Of a stretch of 59,553 nt of DNA, positions 49,621-59,553 are shown piece by piece. Within the stretch, counting starts at the first letter, position 1; each line of letters begins with the position of its first letter. A program made the translations under genes and the position numbers. A model generated the notes under the pieces. It was not told the origin of the DNA. It saw only the letters and a program-made list of their open reading frames with translations, and did not search any database. The DNA lies in the NCBI RefSeq assembly GCF_963678635.1, contig NW_026971052.1, positions 1 through 59,553 on the forward strand, given 5' to 3'. This stretch comes from Symsagittifera roscoffensis (taxonomy: Eukaryota > Xenacoelomorpha > Acoela > Convolutidae).

Positions 49621-51357
49621 TATATCACCGCAGTAAAGCCTCTGAAAGCGGTCTATCTGACTTAAAACTAGGTTGGCTGACACGGTCAACCTTCCCGGTT
49701 GAATAAAAAGATGTTTTGATAAAATTTTCTGCCGCTCGGAGGGTTGCCCGTGATTTGGACCCTCCGAACCAACAAATTCTAAAAAAAATTTTCTTTTCCG
49801 AAATAATCAACCCAAAAACGGTTGCGATTCGGAAAAGTGGTCAAAAACGTCGACTTATGGTACCAAAATTATCCCGATCGGATAACTAGTCTTTGAGAAA
49901 TCGCCAAAAACGTGTTCGTCAAAATGGCCTTTTTTCACCAACTATATAGGTTCTGAAAGACTTTTTCCGCAATTCCGGTCAAAAGTGCCTAAAAATACTT
50001 GAAATGAGCGTAGCAGCCCTGTACGGCACTGGAATAATGCAAAAAACCGGACCAAAATTGGTTTAGAAACAAAAATTTGGCCAAAAACTATCAAATTTGG
50101 ACCCTCCGATTCCTTCCTTTTCCAAACCTTAAGTCGTTAGCTCTATCCACGGAGCTACTCGGAGGGTTACCCAAAAATTTCTCTAGTAACCTAGCACTTT
50201 ATGCTAGCACGCTCCTAACGCAAAAAATTTTATTGCTGTAACTCTAAAAACTCAAAAACTCGATCCCCAAAACAGATTGACAAAATACAGAAAATTATCA
50301 AAATTTTGATCGAAAAATTTTCGTTTTTCTAACTTCTACTGAGTCTTTGCTCACGCGGTTTCTTTAGTAAAGCGGATCGAACTACGTAGCTACTCTCTAT
50401 ATAAAAGCTTTTTTCCTATCGGAAAAGCTCGGATATCCGAAAATTTGGGGGTCTACAGTTTGGTCGAAAATTGGTAATTTTCGACAAAAATGGGTGTTTC
50501 TTGAGTCAAACAGGAAATAAGTAATATATAATAAGGATAATAATCTATTAATAGTCGTTAATGAATAGTAATATACCCTCCTTTGCACCAAAATATCCGA
50601 ATTAAGACCCTTAACTCGGAAATTCGTAATCGATGGAGGGTACAATCGGACCGCGCCAATCGTGCCCCCCACCACTTAAGTTTTAATGAAATAGTACCCG
50701 AACGATACTAAAATTGCTTCAACTATACCCAACAGTCGTTGCGGATGTTGTCCTTGATGTCTCTGTTGAGTGTGGAACACGTTGATCAGCTTGCCACTGT
50801 ACCCTCCGGTCACCGGCAAAATCACCATTAATGTGCTTAAACACTCAAATTACACTCGAGGGAGGGTACCCAACCCTTCACCAAAACACACAATCTTTCT
50901 ATCAGAAACGATATAAATCAATCTGAAACAACAACAAATAGGAAGGTCAGATCACATCTCGTCCGGAAATAACATATAAACTGTCACTTTATGTTTTTTA
51001 CTGTTTTTGGTCTTTTTCGGATTTTTTACTGTTTTTTGTACTTTTTTGTTTTTAAATAAATTTATTTTTGGCTTTTTTTTGGTTATACACTATTTTTGTT
51101 TGGTTTTACGCTTTCTCTTTAATTGTTTTTGGTCCTGGGACCTCAGGACAAGCGGGCTCTAGATTTCCCACCTGACCCTCCGGCCCCCGGAATTTTCGGT
51201 GTTAACTAAGTTAAAAAGCTAAATTGCACTAGACGGAGGATACGCACCTTCCCCCTAGTACAATAACGGTCATTAAGGCCTCTAACTCGGGCATACGCCC
51301 GGAGCGGAGGGTACGTCGCTGAAACGCTTGCTGATCATGATGGTTTCATGCCTTTAA

Positions 51358-51432
51358 CAGGCCCACCCAGGAGCGCCATATGGCGAGGGGTTAACCGAAA
51401 GGTTGGTGGTTCAGGCCCACCCAGGAGCGCCA
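51358..51432 (-). promoter_or_regulatory. tRNA-Asn-derived primer-binding region, duplicated
   Basis: On plus, 51390-51432 reads like the 3' half of tRNA-Asn: GTTAACCGAAAGGTTGGTGG covers the anticodon GTT, anticodon stem, variable and T-stem region, then TTCAGGC (T loop), CCACC and an acceptor ending GCCA. The sense (minus) strand therefore has TGGCGCTCCTGGG complementary to the tRNA end, 12 bases from the LTR. A second copy of the 21-bp PBS core is at 51358-51378. Complementarity extends far beyond the usual 18 bases. Confidence 0.75.
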
Positions 51433-51444
51433 TAAAAACGTCTA

Positions 51445-52323
51445 TGTAACATTCGCCCAAATATCACACAGCGACGGAGCGTAGAAAAAGTACCTATTAA
51501 CGACTGGCAGGCGTCAGTTACCTTAATTCTACTCGTTTTTCACCGTCTCGACCTTGCCAGTTGATTTTCTGGTCTGTCTAGGGCAAAGTAAAAAGTTACC
51601 ATTTTTAGGCCATCAGTCAAACGACTTTTGATCAGCTTTCGTTTACATGCGAACACAACCACATAGCTGAGTCTCGGATCCTCAGACTACGTGATTGTCA
51701 TTAAAAACACGGCTCGAACAACCTATTTTATTATGTTTTTGTGTGACAGTTTTATATTAAATCCATTGGAGATGGATTGACCCTTTCCTTTTTCTAGCTA
51801 CTCATGCTCTGAAATATTAAATAATAACGGTGTTAATTAAGATCTATGACATTATAGCAGCTATATAGTCAGTCTATACAGTCCCTTCACATAGAACAGT
51901 CTCTGGGGGACCAAGCCTCCGCTCCCGTGATATTCTTGAGATAACACTCTTATCTCCTATATTTCGTGTCCCGGGAGGGTTCCGTGGTATACTTCTTCCC
52001 CCACTGAAGCCTCCTTCTCCACAAATATCCGTCGCTAAGGTTCTTATCGTGTGTTATTGCCACGATAAGAGGCTTCGTAATTTTCTGTCTGGTACGACTG
52101 TTTTCCACAATTTTTGGCGTCGTTCTGTTTTTCGTCTTTTTATTCAAAATGGCCGTCTTTTTTCTATTTCTCAGAAATGTTCTTCTTCCAATCGAAATTT
52201 TAAAAATAAAAATTCTAGAACATTCTGACCCTCCGTCGCAACACTTTTTTGTTCATAAGGCCTTTAGTCACTCTTTTTTATGTCGCCGGAAGGTTGTGCT
52301 GTGTCATCTGGCAGAATGGCACA
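51445..52323 (-). repeat. 5' LTR of the 12.8-kb element (right end)
   Basis: Starts TGTAACATTCGCC, ends GGCACA on plus; pairs with 39548-40427. In the sense orientation this is the promoter-carrying LTR. Confidence 0.95.
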
Positions 52324-52329
52324 ACGCTT

Positions 52330-52700
52330 ACAAAATTACCAAAGTTTTTCAAAAAGAAAAAACACTCACCGTTACTAAGAAAATTGCAATTTTTTTTTCA
52401 AACTTCTTAGAAAAATGAAATTTTCATTTTGATTTTCAAAAAGTTTCAAAAAACGTTTCAAATTTTTCAACAAGTTGCAAAAAGTGTTTCACTTTTTCGA
52501 CAAGATGCGAAAATTGTTTCAATTTTTTCGACAAAATGCGAACAAATTTTAATTTTCTTTGACAATCTGCAATAAGTGTTTCCCATTTTTTAACAAAATT
52601 CGAAAAAGGTTTCATTTTTTTGACAAGATGCGAAAGGTGTTCAACTTTTTCTAGTTAATGCGAAAAATGTTTGAGTTATTTTGACAACATGCAACGTTCC
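52330..52700. repeat. ~35-bp minisatellite (TTTCGACAAGATGCGAAAA), copy 1
   Basis: Seven to eight imperfect units containing GTTTCA, a T-run and GACAAGATGCGAAA. Repeated at 54900-55210 and 58880-59220, always right of a satellite array; here the array side was replaced by the LTR element. Followed by the conserved ATTTATTACATGTGTAC. Confidence 0.75.
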
Positions 52701-52789
52701 GTCAGTATTTATTACATGTGTACAACATTTCTAGTGTTTTTCTAATATGGGTGCAAATATTACTCAAGTTTCTTAATTTGTTTGCTCGT

Positions 52790-53125
52790 TGAAATCCCTT
52801 CGTATCACTTCCACCATGTACCAGACTTGGATTGGGATGTCCATTCGGACCAGAAAAACTCCAGAGACTGTTTCTCGAACTTGAATTTGTTTTAGATCAG
52901 GCACTGAGAAGATCATTTTGAGCAATAAGTTCAGTAAAAGAGTGAAATGAGCTGAGAGAGGGTGTAGCTGACAAAAGATAAGTTGAAATTAGGATATTTA
53001 GAGCTGAGAGAACAAGAAAGGGCAGAGAGAGGGGTAGCTGACGAAAGATAAGTTGAAATAAGGGTATATAGAGCTGAGAGAGGAGGTAGTTGACGGTGGT
53101 TTACTTGAATTTGATGTTTCAAATT
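52790..53125 (-). pseudogene. Deleted copy of the unrecognised unit gene
   Basis: Minus strand, same sequence as 55457-56129 but with a ~490-bp deletion joining CTTAATTTGTTTG to CTCGTTGAAATCC and a 14-bp deletion after TTTTAGATCAG. Only the RRDFNEH...VWYMVEV region and the N-terminal repeats remain. Confidence 0.65.
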
Positions 53126-53450
53126 TTTGAATTACCCCTGTCATGGACACTTTTATCGAATGAAATTAAATAAAAAAAGTCAATAAATTCAGAACAGCCG
53201 ATCTACTATTGCGGGAAAGTTGATAAAAACAACGGCCAGAGATAAATTGCCATCTGCAAAATGCCTAATCATCGAGAGTAGAGTTGTGTTTATCCCGACA
53301 GGAAACACCTAGATTGGGTCAGCAAGTGGCGTTGCTGGAGTGCCTGGAACCTTGATTAGGCAGGCCGCCCATTGAAGTGACTCAAAGGTCCAAATCTATA
53401 CTTGACCAAAACTTACAAAACTTCAAGAGTACATTATAATTTAGTCTTAC
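53126..53450. other. Non-coding part of ~3-kb tandem unit
   Basis: Near-identical to 56132-56455 (words CAGCAAGTGGCGTTGCTGG, AGGCAGGCCGCCCATTGAAG). Offset 3.0 kb. No coding frame recognised. Confidence 0.6.
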
Positions 53451-53501
53451 CTTTTCAGGTTTTGAAAGGGATCCAAGTTCCTCTATCTTTTGCTTTGGCA
53501 T
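53451..53501 (-). pseudogene. Integrase 5' end remnant, copy 6
   Basis: ATG at 53501: MPKQKIEELGSLSKPEKVRL, then unrelated sequence. Only the first ~20 codons of the Polinton integrase. Confidence 0.6.
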
Positions 53502-53723
53502 TCTTGTTAATAACAAGTTCATGTGAAAGTTGAGTTGCTTCCAAAATAGTAAAGTAAGTATCTGGAAAATCGGTGTTTTTTCGCTTTAGTGCTCACAAAA
53601 AGTCTACAATAGATTCTTTTGTGTCTCAATTATCTATTATAATTTTGTCTGACTGGCTGAGTTTGATTTTAGGAGAATTCAAAATTTTATCAATAATCTG
53701 CTTATTGTTAATCGTTTTCAACA

Positions 53724-54870
53724 TCGCAAATATTGGGATAGTAAAACGAACTTCTCAAGAGTAACTTTTTCAAAGTCCTGGGAAAGTAAACGAACCACCC
53801 AAGACTAATTTCTCGAAGTCTTGGGATTGTAAGACGAACTGCCCCAGACTAATTTTTTCGAAGTCCTGGGATAACAAAACGATGTGCCCAAGACTAATTT
53901 TTGAAGTCTTCGGATAGTAAAACGAACTGCACAAGACTAAACTTTTGAAGTGTTGGGATAGTAAAACGAACTGCGCAAGACTAACTTTTCGAAGTCTTTG
54001 GATAGTAAATCGAACTGCCCAAGACTAACTGTTTCAAAATCCTAGGATAACAAAACGATCTGCCCAAGACTAACTTTCCGAAGTCTTGGGATAACAAATC
54101 GAACTGCCCAAGACTAACATTTTGGATTCTTGTGATAAAAAACGAACTTCTCAAGAGTAACTTTTTCAAAGTCCTGGGAAAGTAAACGAACTGCCCCAGA
54201 CTAATTTTTTCGAAGTCCTGGGATAACAAAACGAACTGCCCAAGACTAACTTTTTGAAGTCTTGGGGTAATAAAACGAACTGCCCAAAACTAACTTTTCG
54301 AAGTCTTGGGATAGTAAATCGAATTGCCCAAGACTTACTTTTTCGAAATCCTGGGATAACAAAACGAACTGCCCAAGATTAATTTTTCGAAGTCTTGGGA
54401 TAGTTAATCGAACTGCCCAAGACTAACTTTTTGAAGTATTGTGATAGTAAAACGAACTTCTCAAGAGTAACTTTATCAAAGTCCTGGGAAAGTAAACGAA
54501 TTGCGCAAGACTAATTTCTCGGAGTCTGGGGATAGTAAAACGAACTGCCAAAGACTATCTTTTCGAAGTCTTGGGATAGTAAAACGAACTACCCAAGACT
54601 AATTTTTCGAAGTCTTGGGATAGTAAAACGAACTGCTCAAGACCAACTTTTCGAAGTTTTGAGATAGTAAATCGAACTGCCCAAGCCTTACTTTTTCGAA
54701 ATCCTGGGATAGCAAAACGAACTGCCCAAGACTAACTTTTTGAAGTATTGTGATAGTAAAACGAACTTCTCAAGAGTAAAGTCCTGGGAAAGTAAACGAA
54801 TTGCCCAAGACTAATTTCTCGAAGTCTTCGGATAGTAAAAAGAACTGCTTAAGACTAATTTTTTGAAGTC
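53724..54870. repeat. 44-bp hairpin satellite, array D
   Basis: About 26 monomers; begins after GCAAATATTGGGATAGTAAAA and ends at CCTGTTTTTGATAATCC, the same boundaries as arrays C and E. Confidence 0.9.
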
Positions 54871-54899
54871 CTGTTTTTGATAATCCATCTACTTTCTCT

Positions 54900-55210
54900 C
54901 ATACGCTTACAAATTTACCAAAGTTTTTCAAAAAGAAAAAACCCTCACCGTTACTAAAAAATTTGCAAAAAATTTTTCAAACTTCATAAAAAAATGTAAT
55001 GTTTCTTTTGATTTTCTAAAAGTTTCAAAAAACGTTTCAAAATTTTCAACAAGTTGCAAAAAGTGTTTCATTTTTTCGACAAGTTGCGGAAATTGTTTCA
55101 ATTTTTTCGACAAATTTCGAAAAGGTTTCATTTTTTGACAAGATGCGAAAGGTGTTTAACTCTTTCTAGTTAATGCAAAAAATGTTTGAGTTATTTTGAC
55201 AACATGCAAC
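54900..55210. repeat. ~35-bp minisatellite, copy 2
   Basis: Same units as 52330-52700. Its left edge (CATACGCTTACAAATTTACC) is an unoccupied version of the LTR-element target site. Confidence 0.75.
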
Positions 55211-55456
55211 GTTCCGTCAGGTATTTATTACATGTGTACAACATTTCTAGTGTTTTTCTAATATGGGTGCAAAAATTACTCAAGTTTCTTAATTTGTTTG
55301 CGAGTTCGAAGCGCTAAATTAATTTCTTATTGTTTTTTTCAAGGATTTACCCTGAACTTCTCGTCTATTCTCATAACTAAAATAAAATTGAAGAAAATAA
55401 TTAATTACAAAGAACAACGTTGATACCAAACAACAATTTTTTACAAAAAAAAACTT

Positions 55457-56129
55457 TTAATCAAAGAGCCGTCGAGCAGCAGAAGAGTTCTGGAGGTTCT
55501 CTAGTGATCACAGAGCTGGACGAGGTGCCATTGCGGGGAGTTGTTGTGGAGCTGCAGGTGTCATTGTTTCTGAAAAACCCGCATCTTCATCTATTATGAT
55601 GGAGTTTTCGGCTGATCCCATCTCCTCCCAAGGAAAGAGGAAGTCGTCAACTGGTCGAGCCACAAATTTCGAGTCAGGAATCTCGGGGTAATTCATTCCC
55701 TCATGCTCAGTTACTTCCTCCATCATTTGCCTTGTTCCAAGTTGGTTCTCTGTGATGGGAACTTGCATCATAGGATGCTCGTTGAAATCCCTTCGCATCA
55801 CTTCCACCATGTACCAGACTTGGATTGGGATGTCCATTCGGGCCAGAAAAACTCCAGAGACTGTTTCTCGAACTTGAATTCGTTTTAGATCAGGTGAAAA
55901 CTCTATAGCACTGAGAAGATCATTTTGAGCAATAAGTTCAGTAAAAGAGTGAAATGAGCTGAGATTGGGGGTAGCTGACAAAAGATAAGTTGAAATTAGG
56001 ATATTTAGATCTGAGAGAACAAGAAAGTGCAGAGAGAGGGGTAGCTGACGAAAGATAAGTTGAAATAAGGGTATTTAGAGCTGAGAGAGGAGGTAGTTGA
56101 CGGTGGTTTACTTGAATTTGATGTTTCAA
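55457..56129 (-). pseudogene. Unrecognised unit gene, longest copy (frameshift and late stop)
   Basis: ATG at 56129 gives MKHQIQVNHRQLPPLSAL, then LISTYLSSATPLSAL in ~60-bp repeats. A frameshift within the repeats leads to the 157-codon frame 55981-55508: LSSFHSFTELIAQNDLLSAI, RIQVRETVSGVFLARMDIPI, VWYMVEVMRRDFNEHPMMQV, VDDFLFPWEEM and an Ala/Pro-rich end. TGA at 55508 replaces the CGA of the copy at the window end, where the frame continues about 16 residues to LFD (here 55459). Not recognised; mostly beta/mixed, no membrane segment. Its constant place in the Polinton/satellite unit suggests a transposon-borne gene. Confidence 0.55.
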
Positions 56130-56131
56130 AT

Positions 56132-56455
56132 TTTTGAATTACCCCTGTCATGGACAATTTTTTCGAATGAAACGAAATAAAAAGTCAATAAATTCAGAAC
56201 AGCCGATTTACTATTGCGGGAAAGTTGATAAAAACAACGGCCAGAGATCAATTGCCATCCGAAATATGCCTAATCATCGCGAGTAGAGTTATGTTTATCC
56301 CGACAGGAAACACCTAGATTGGGCCAGCAAGTGGCGTTGCTGGAGTGCCTGGAACCTTGATTAGGCAGGCCGCCCATTGAAGTGACTCAAAGGTCCAAAA
56401 CTATACTTGACCAAAACTTACAAAACTTCTAGAGTACATTATAACTTAGTCTTAC
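56132..56455. other. Non-coding part of ~3-kb tandem unit, second copy
   Basis: Counterpart of 53126-53450; a few substitutions only. Confidence 0.6.
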
Positions 56456-56506
56456 CTTTTCTGGTTTTGAAAGGGATCCCAGTTCCTCTGTCTTCTGCTT
56501 TGGCAT
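56456..56506 (-). pseudogene. Integrase 5' end remnant, copy 7
   Basis: ATG at 56506, MPKQKTEELGSLSKPEKVRL-like start, same truncation point as copy 6. Confidence 0.6.
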
Positions 56507-56731
56507 TCTTGTTAATAACAAGTTTATGTGAAAGTTGAGTTGCTTCCAAAATAGTAAAGTAGGTATCTGAAAAACCGGTGTTTTTTCGCTTTAGTGCTCA
56601 CAAAAAGTCTACAATAGCTTCTATTGTGTCTCAATTATCTATTATAATTTTGTCTGACTGGCTGAGTTTGATTTTAGGAGAATTCAAAATTATATCAATA
56701 ATCTGCTTATTGTTAATCGTTTTCAACCTCG

Positions 56732-58848
56732 CAAATATTGGGATAGTAAAACGAACTTCTCAAGAGTAACCTTTCAAAGTCCTGGGAAAGTAAACGAACC
56801 GCCCAAGACTAATTTCTCGAAGTCTTGGGATTGTGAAACGAACTGCCCAACACTATTTGTTTCGAAGTCCTGGGATAACAAAACGAACTGCCCAAGACTA
56901 ATTTTTGAAGTCTTCGGGTAGTAAAACGAACTGCACAAGACTAAATTTTTGAAGTGTTGGGATAGTAAAACGAACTGCGCAAGACTAACTTTTCGAAGTC
57001 TTGGAATAGTAAATCGAACTGCCCAAGACGAACTGTTTCGAAATCCTAGGATATTAAAACGAACTGCCCAAGAATAACTTTCCGAAGTCTTGGGATAGTA
57101 AATCGAACTGCCCAAGACTAACATTTTGGATTCTTGTGATAAAAAACGAACTTCGCAAGAGTAACTTTTTCAAAATCCTGGGAAAGTAAACGAACCGCCC
57201 AAGACTAAATTCTCGAAGTCTTGGAATTGTAAAGCGAACTGCCCCAGAATAATTTTTTCAAAATCCTGGGAAAGTAAACGAACTGCCCAAGACTAACTTT
57301 TTGAAGTCTTGGGATAATTAAACGAACTGCCCAAGACTAACTTTTCGAAGTCTTTGGATATCAAAACGAACTGCTCAAGACTAACTTTTCGAAGTCTTGG
57401 GATAGTAAATCGAACTGCCCAAGACTTACTTTTTCGAAATCCTGGGATAACAAAACGAACTGCCCAAGACAATTTTTCGAAGTCTTGGGATAGTTAATCG
57501 AACTGCCCAAGACTAAGTTTTTCGAAATCCTGGGATAACAAAACGAACTGCCCAAGACTAATTTTTGAAATCTTGGGATAGTTAATCGAACTGCCCAAGA
57601 CTAACTTTTTCGAAGTCCTGGGATAACAAAACGAACTGCCCAAGACTAAGTTTTGAAGTCTTCGGATAGTAAAACGAACATCACAAGACAAAATTTTTGA
57701 AGTGTTGGGATAGTAAAACGAACTGCGCAAGACTAACTTTCCGAAGTCTTGGGATAGTAAATCTAACTGCCCAAGACTAACATTTTGGATTCTTGTGATA
57801 AAAAACGAACTTCTCAAGAGTAACTTTTTCAAAATCCTGGGAAAGTAAACGAACCGCCCAAGAGTAATTTTCGAAGTCTTGGGATTGTAAAGCGAACTGC
57901 ACCAGACTAATTTTTTCGAATTCCTGGGATAACAAAACGAACTGCCCAAGACTAATTTTTGAAGTTTTCGGATAGTAAAACGAACTGCACCAGACAAAAT
58001 TTTTGAAGTGTTGGGATAGTAAAACAAACTGCGCAAGACTAACTTTTCGAAGTCTTTGGATAAAAAATCGAACTGCCCAAGACTAACTGTTTCGAAATCC
58101 TAGGATAACAAAACGAACTGCGCAAGACTAACTTTCCGAAATCTTGGGATAGTAAATCGAACTGCCCAAGACTAACATTTTGGATTCTTGTGATAAAAAA
58201 CGAACTTCTCAAGAGTAACTTTTTCAAAATCCTGGGAAAGTAAACGAACCGCCCAAGACTAATTTCTCGAAGTCTTGGGATTGTAAAGCGAACTGCACCA
58301 GACTAGTTTTTTCGAAGTCCTGGGATAACAAAACGAACTGCCCAAGACTAACTTTTTGAAGTCTTGGGATAATAAAACGAACTGCCCAAGACTAACTTTT
58401 CGAAGTCTTGGGATATCAAAACGAATTGCGCAAGACTAATTTCTCGAAGTCCTGGGATAACAAAATGAACTGCCCAAGACTAACTTTTTGAAGTCTTGAG
58501 AAAATAAAACGAACTGCCCATGACTAACTTTTCGAAGTCTTGAGATATCAAAAAGAACTGCGCAAGACTAACTTTTCGAAGTCTTGGGATAGTAAAACGA
58601 ACTGCCAAAGACTAACTTTTCGAAGTCTTGGGATAGTAAAACGAACTGCCCAAGACTAACTTTTCGAAGTCTTGGGATAGTAAATCGAACTCCCCAAGAC
58701 TAACTTTTTGAATTATTGTGATAGTAAAACGAACTTCTCAAGAGTAGTTTTTTGAAAGTCCTAGGAAAGTAAACGAATTGCCCAAGATTAATTTCTCGAA
58801 GTCTTCGGATAGTAAAACGAACTATTTAAGACAAATTTTTTGAAGTCC
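56732..58848. repeat. 44-bp hairpin satellite, array E
   Basis: About 48 monomers with an internal longer-range duplication (blocks starting AACATTTTGGATTCTTGTG at 57120, 57779 and 58171). Ends in CCTGTTTTTGATAATCCATC. Confidence 0.9.
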
Positions 58849-58879
58849 TGTTTTTGATAATCCATCTATTTTCTCTCAT

Positions 58880-59220
58880 ACGCTTACAAAATTACCAGAG
58901 TTTTTCGAAAAGAAAAAACACTCACCGTTAGTAAGAAACTTGCAAAAAAATTTTCAAACTTCTCAGAAAAATGTAAATGTCTCTTTTGATTTTCAAAAAG
59001 TTTCAAAAAACATTTCAAAATTTTCAACAAGTTGCAAAAATTGTTTCACTTTTTCAACAAGATGCGAAAATTGTTCCAATTTTTTTGACAATATGCAAAA
59101 GTGTTTCACCTTTTTTAACAAAATTCGAAAAGTGTTTCATTTTTTTGACAAGATGCGAAAGGTGTTTAACTTTTTCTAGTTAATGCGAAAAATGTTTGAG
59201 TTATTTTGACAACATGCAAC
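58880..59220. repeat. ~35-bp minisatellite, copy 3
   Basis: Same units as the two copies before; left edge CATACGCTTACAAAATTACC is a second unoccupied target-site paralogue. Confidence 0.75.
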
Positions 59221-59467
59221 GTTCCGTCAGGTATTTATTACATGTGTACCACTTTTCTAGTGTTTTTCTAATATGGGTGCAAAAACTATTCAAGTTTCTT
59301 AATTTGTTTGTGAGTTCGAAGCGCTAAATTAATTTCTTATTGTTTTTTTTCAAGGATTTACCCTGAACCTCTCCCCTATTCTCATAAGTAAAATGAAATT
59401 GAAGAAAATAATTAACTACAAAGAACAACGTTAATACCAAACAGCAATTATTTACAAAAAAAAACTT

Positions 59468-59553
59468 TTAATCAAAGAGCCGTCGAGCAGCTGAAGAGTT
59501 CTGGAGGTTCTCTATTGATCGCAGAGCTGGACGAGGTGCCATTGCGGTGAGTT
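59468..59553 (-). CDS. Unrecognised unit gene, third copy, C-terminal end (partial)
   Basis: Minus strand, runs off the window. AMAPRPALRSIENLQNSSAA continues to RRLFD and TAA at 59470-59468. It shows the un-truncated C-terminus of the 55457-56129 gene. Confidence 0.5.
   Translation of the reverse strand, partial: LTAMAPRPALRSIENLQNSSAARRLFD

Larger units (their letters stand above)
48260..51444 (-). promoter_or_regulatory. Leader of the 12.8-kb element (3.2 kb)
   Basis: From the right LTR to the gag ATG. Holds the tRNA-Asn-like PBS (51358-51432), scattered GGAGGGT/ACCCTCC motifs (49250-51310) and two tandem structured RNA domains (48690-49030). No convincing protein-coding frame. Confidence 0.7.
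39548..52323 (-). mobile_element. 12.8-kb LTR element without RT/integrase, carrying a novel 1214-aa ORF
   Basis: TGT...ACA LTRs of 880 and 879 bp in direct orientation, about 99% identical. The left flank ends ACG and the right flank begins ACG; the uninterrupted paralogues at 54895 and 58875 have CATACGCTTAC, so a 3-bp repeat is seen (a longer duplication with a mismatch is possible). The sense strand is minus: tRNA-derived PBS next to the right LTR, structured leader, gag-like, zinc knuckle, retropepsin-like, 1214-aa, 191-aa, PPT-like GGGGAGTA beside the left LTR. No RT, RNase H or integrase motif found in any frame. Confidence 0.85.

Noticed and set aside
51390-51432. A tRNA-Asn gene
   Set aside because: Only the 3' half from the anticodon is present, with CCA encoded and a PBS position; no 5' half or A box.
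58940-59183. 68-79 aa plus-strand Phe/Ser/Lys-rich frames
   Set aside because: Translations of the ~35-bp minisatellite.

Overview
The window is repeat-dominated, AT-rich genomic DNA from an animal, most likely an invertebrate. The evidence is spliced coding sequence with GT-AG introns, a BEL/Pao LTR retrotransposon, Polinton/Maverick (endogenous virus-like transposon) fragments, higher-order satellite arrays and no operons. I cannot name the species. Only one ordinary host gene looks intact. Almost everything else is a mobile element, a decayed gene family or a repeat.

Layout. (1) 59-2537 (+): a two-exon gene for a ~661-aa protein with a Gly/Ala zipper-like hydrophobic segment and a C-terminal PARP/ART-like HGT...YLSPS domain. 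(2) 3.1-10.1 kb (-): about ten tandem, degenerate copies of a P-loop GTPase gene that resembles the AIG1/GIMAP family, separated by a conserved spacer. (3) 10135-19262 (+): a complete BEL/Pao element with near-identical LTRs, a perfect 5-bp target duplication (CTTGG), a PBS and a PPT, inserted into one GTPase copy. Its coding region is dead (two in-frame TAGs, a T-run frameshift, an RT catalytic Asp changed to Val). Its leader holds three tandem stem-loops whose stems covary. (4) 19.3-30.5 kb (-): short direct repeats, then overlapping truncated Polinton copies (integrase, penton-like, core-like, protease and capsid fragments). Shared nonsense mutations show that three copies were duplicated after inactivation. 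(5) 30.5-39.5 kb: a 44-bp hairpin-forming satellite organised in an 8-mer (352-bp) higher-order repeat, interrupted by another integrase fragment. (6) 39548-52323 (-): a 12.8-kb LTR element with 880-bp LTRs. It has gag-like, zinc-knuckle and retropepsin-like reading frames but no recognisable reverse transcriptase or integrase. Instead it carries an unrecognised 1214-aa reading frame followed by a stop-start-coupled 191-aa frame. Its leader has an extended tRNA-Asn-derived primer-binding region, a duplicated RNA domain with four compensatory pair changes, and many CGGAGGGT motifs. (7) 52.3-59.6 kb: ~3-kb tandem units of minisatellite, a small unrecognised gene, the integrase 5' end and the same satellite.

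How the parts relate. The satellite lies just upstream of the integrase start codon in all four places where that junction is visible, so it probably belongs to the terminal region of this Polinton family. The 12.8-kb LTR element landed in one satellite-to-minisatellite junction; two unoccupied paralogous sites are present at 54.9 and 58.9 kb. Both LTR elements look young by their LTRs but cannot encode a working reverse transcriptase, so both were probably mobilised in trans. Both have leaders made of tandemly duplicated RNA structures just upstream of gag. That covarying leader architecture, together with the polymerase-less 12.8-kb element, is the most novel content here.
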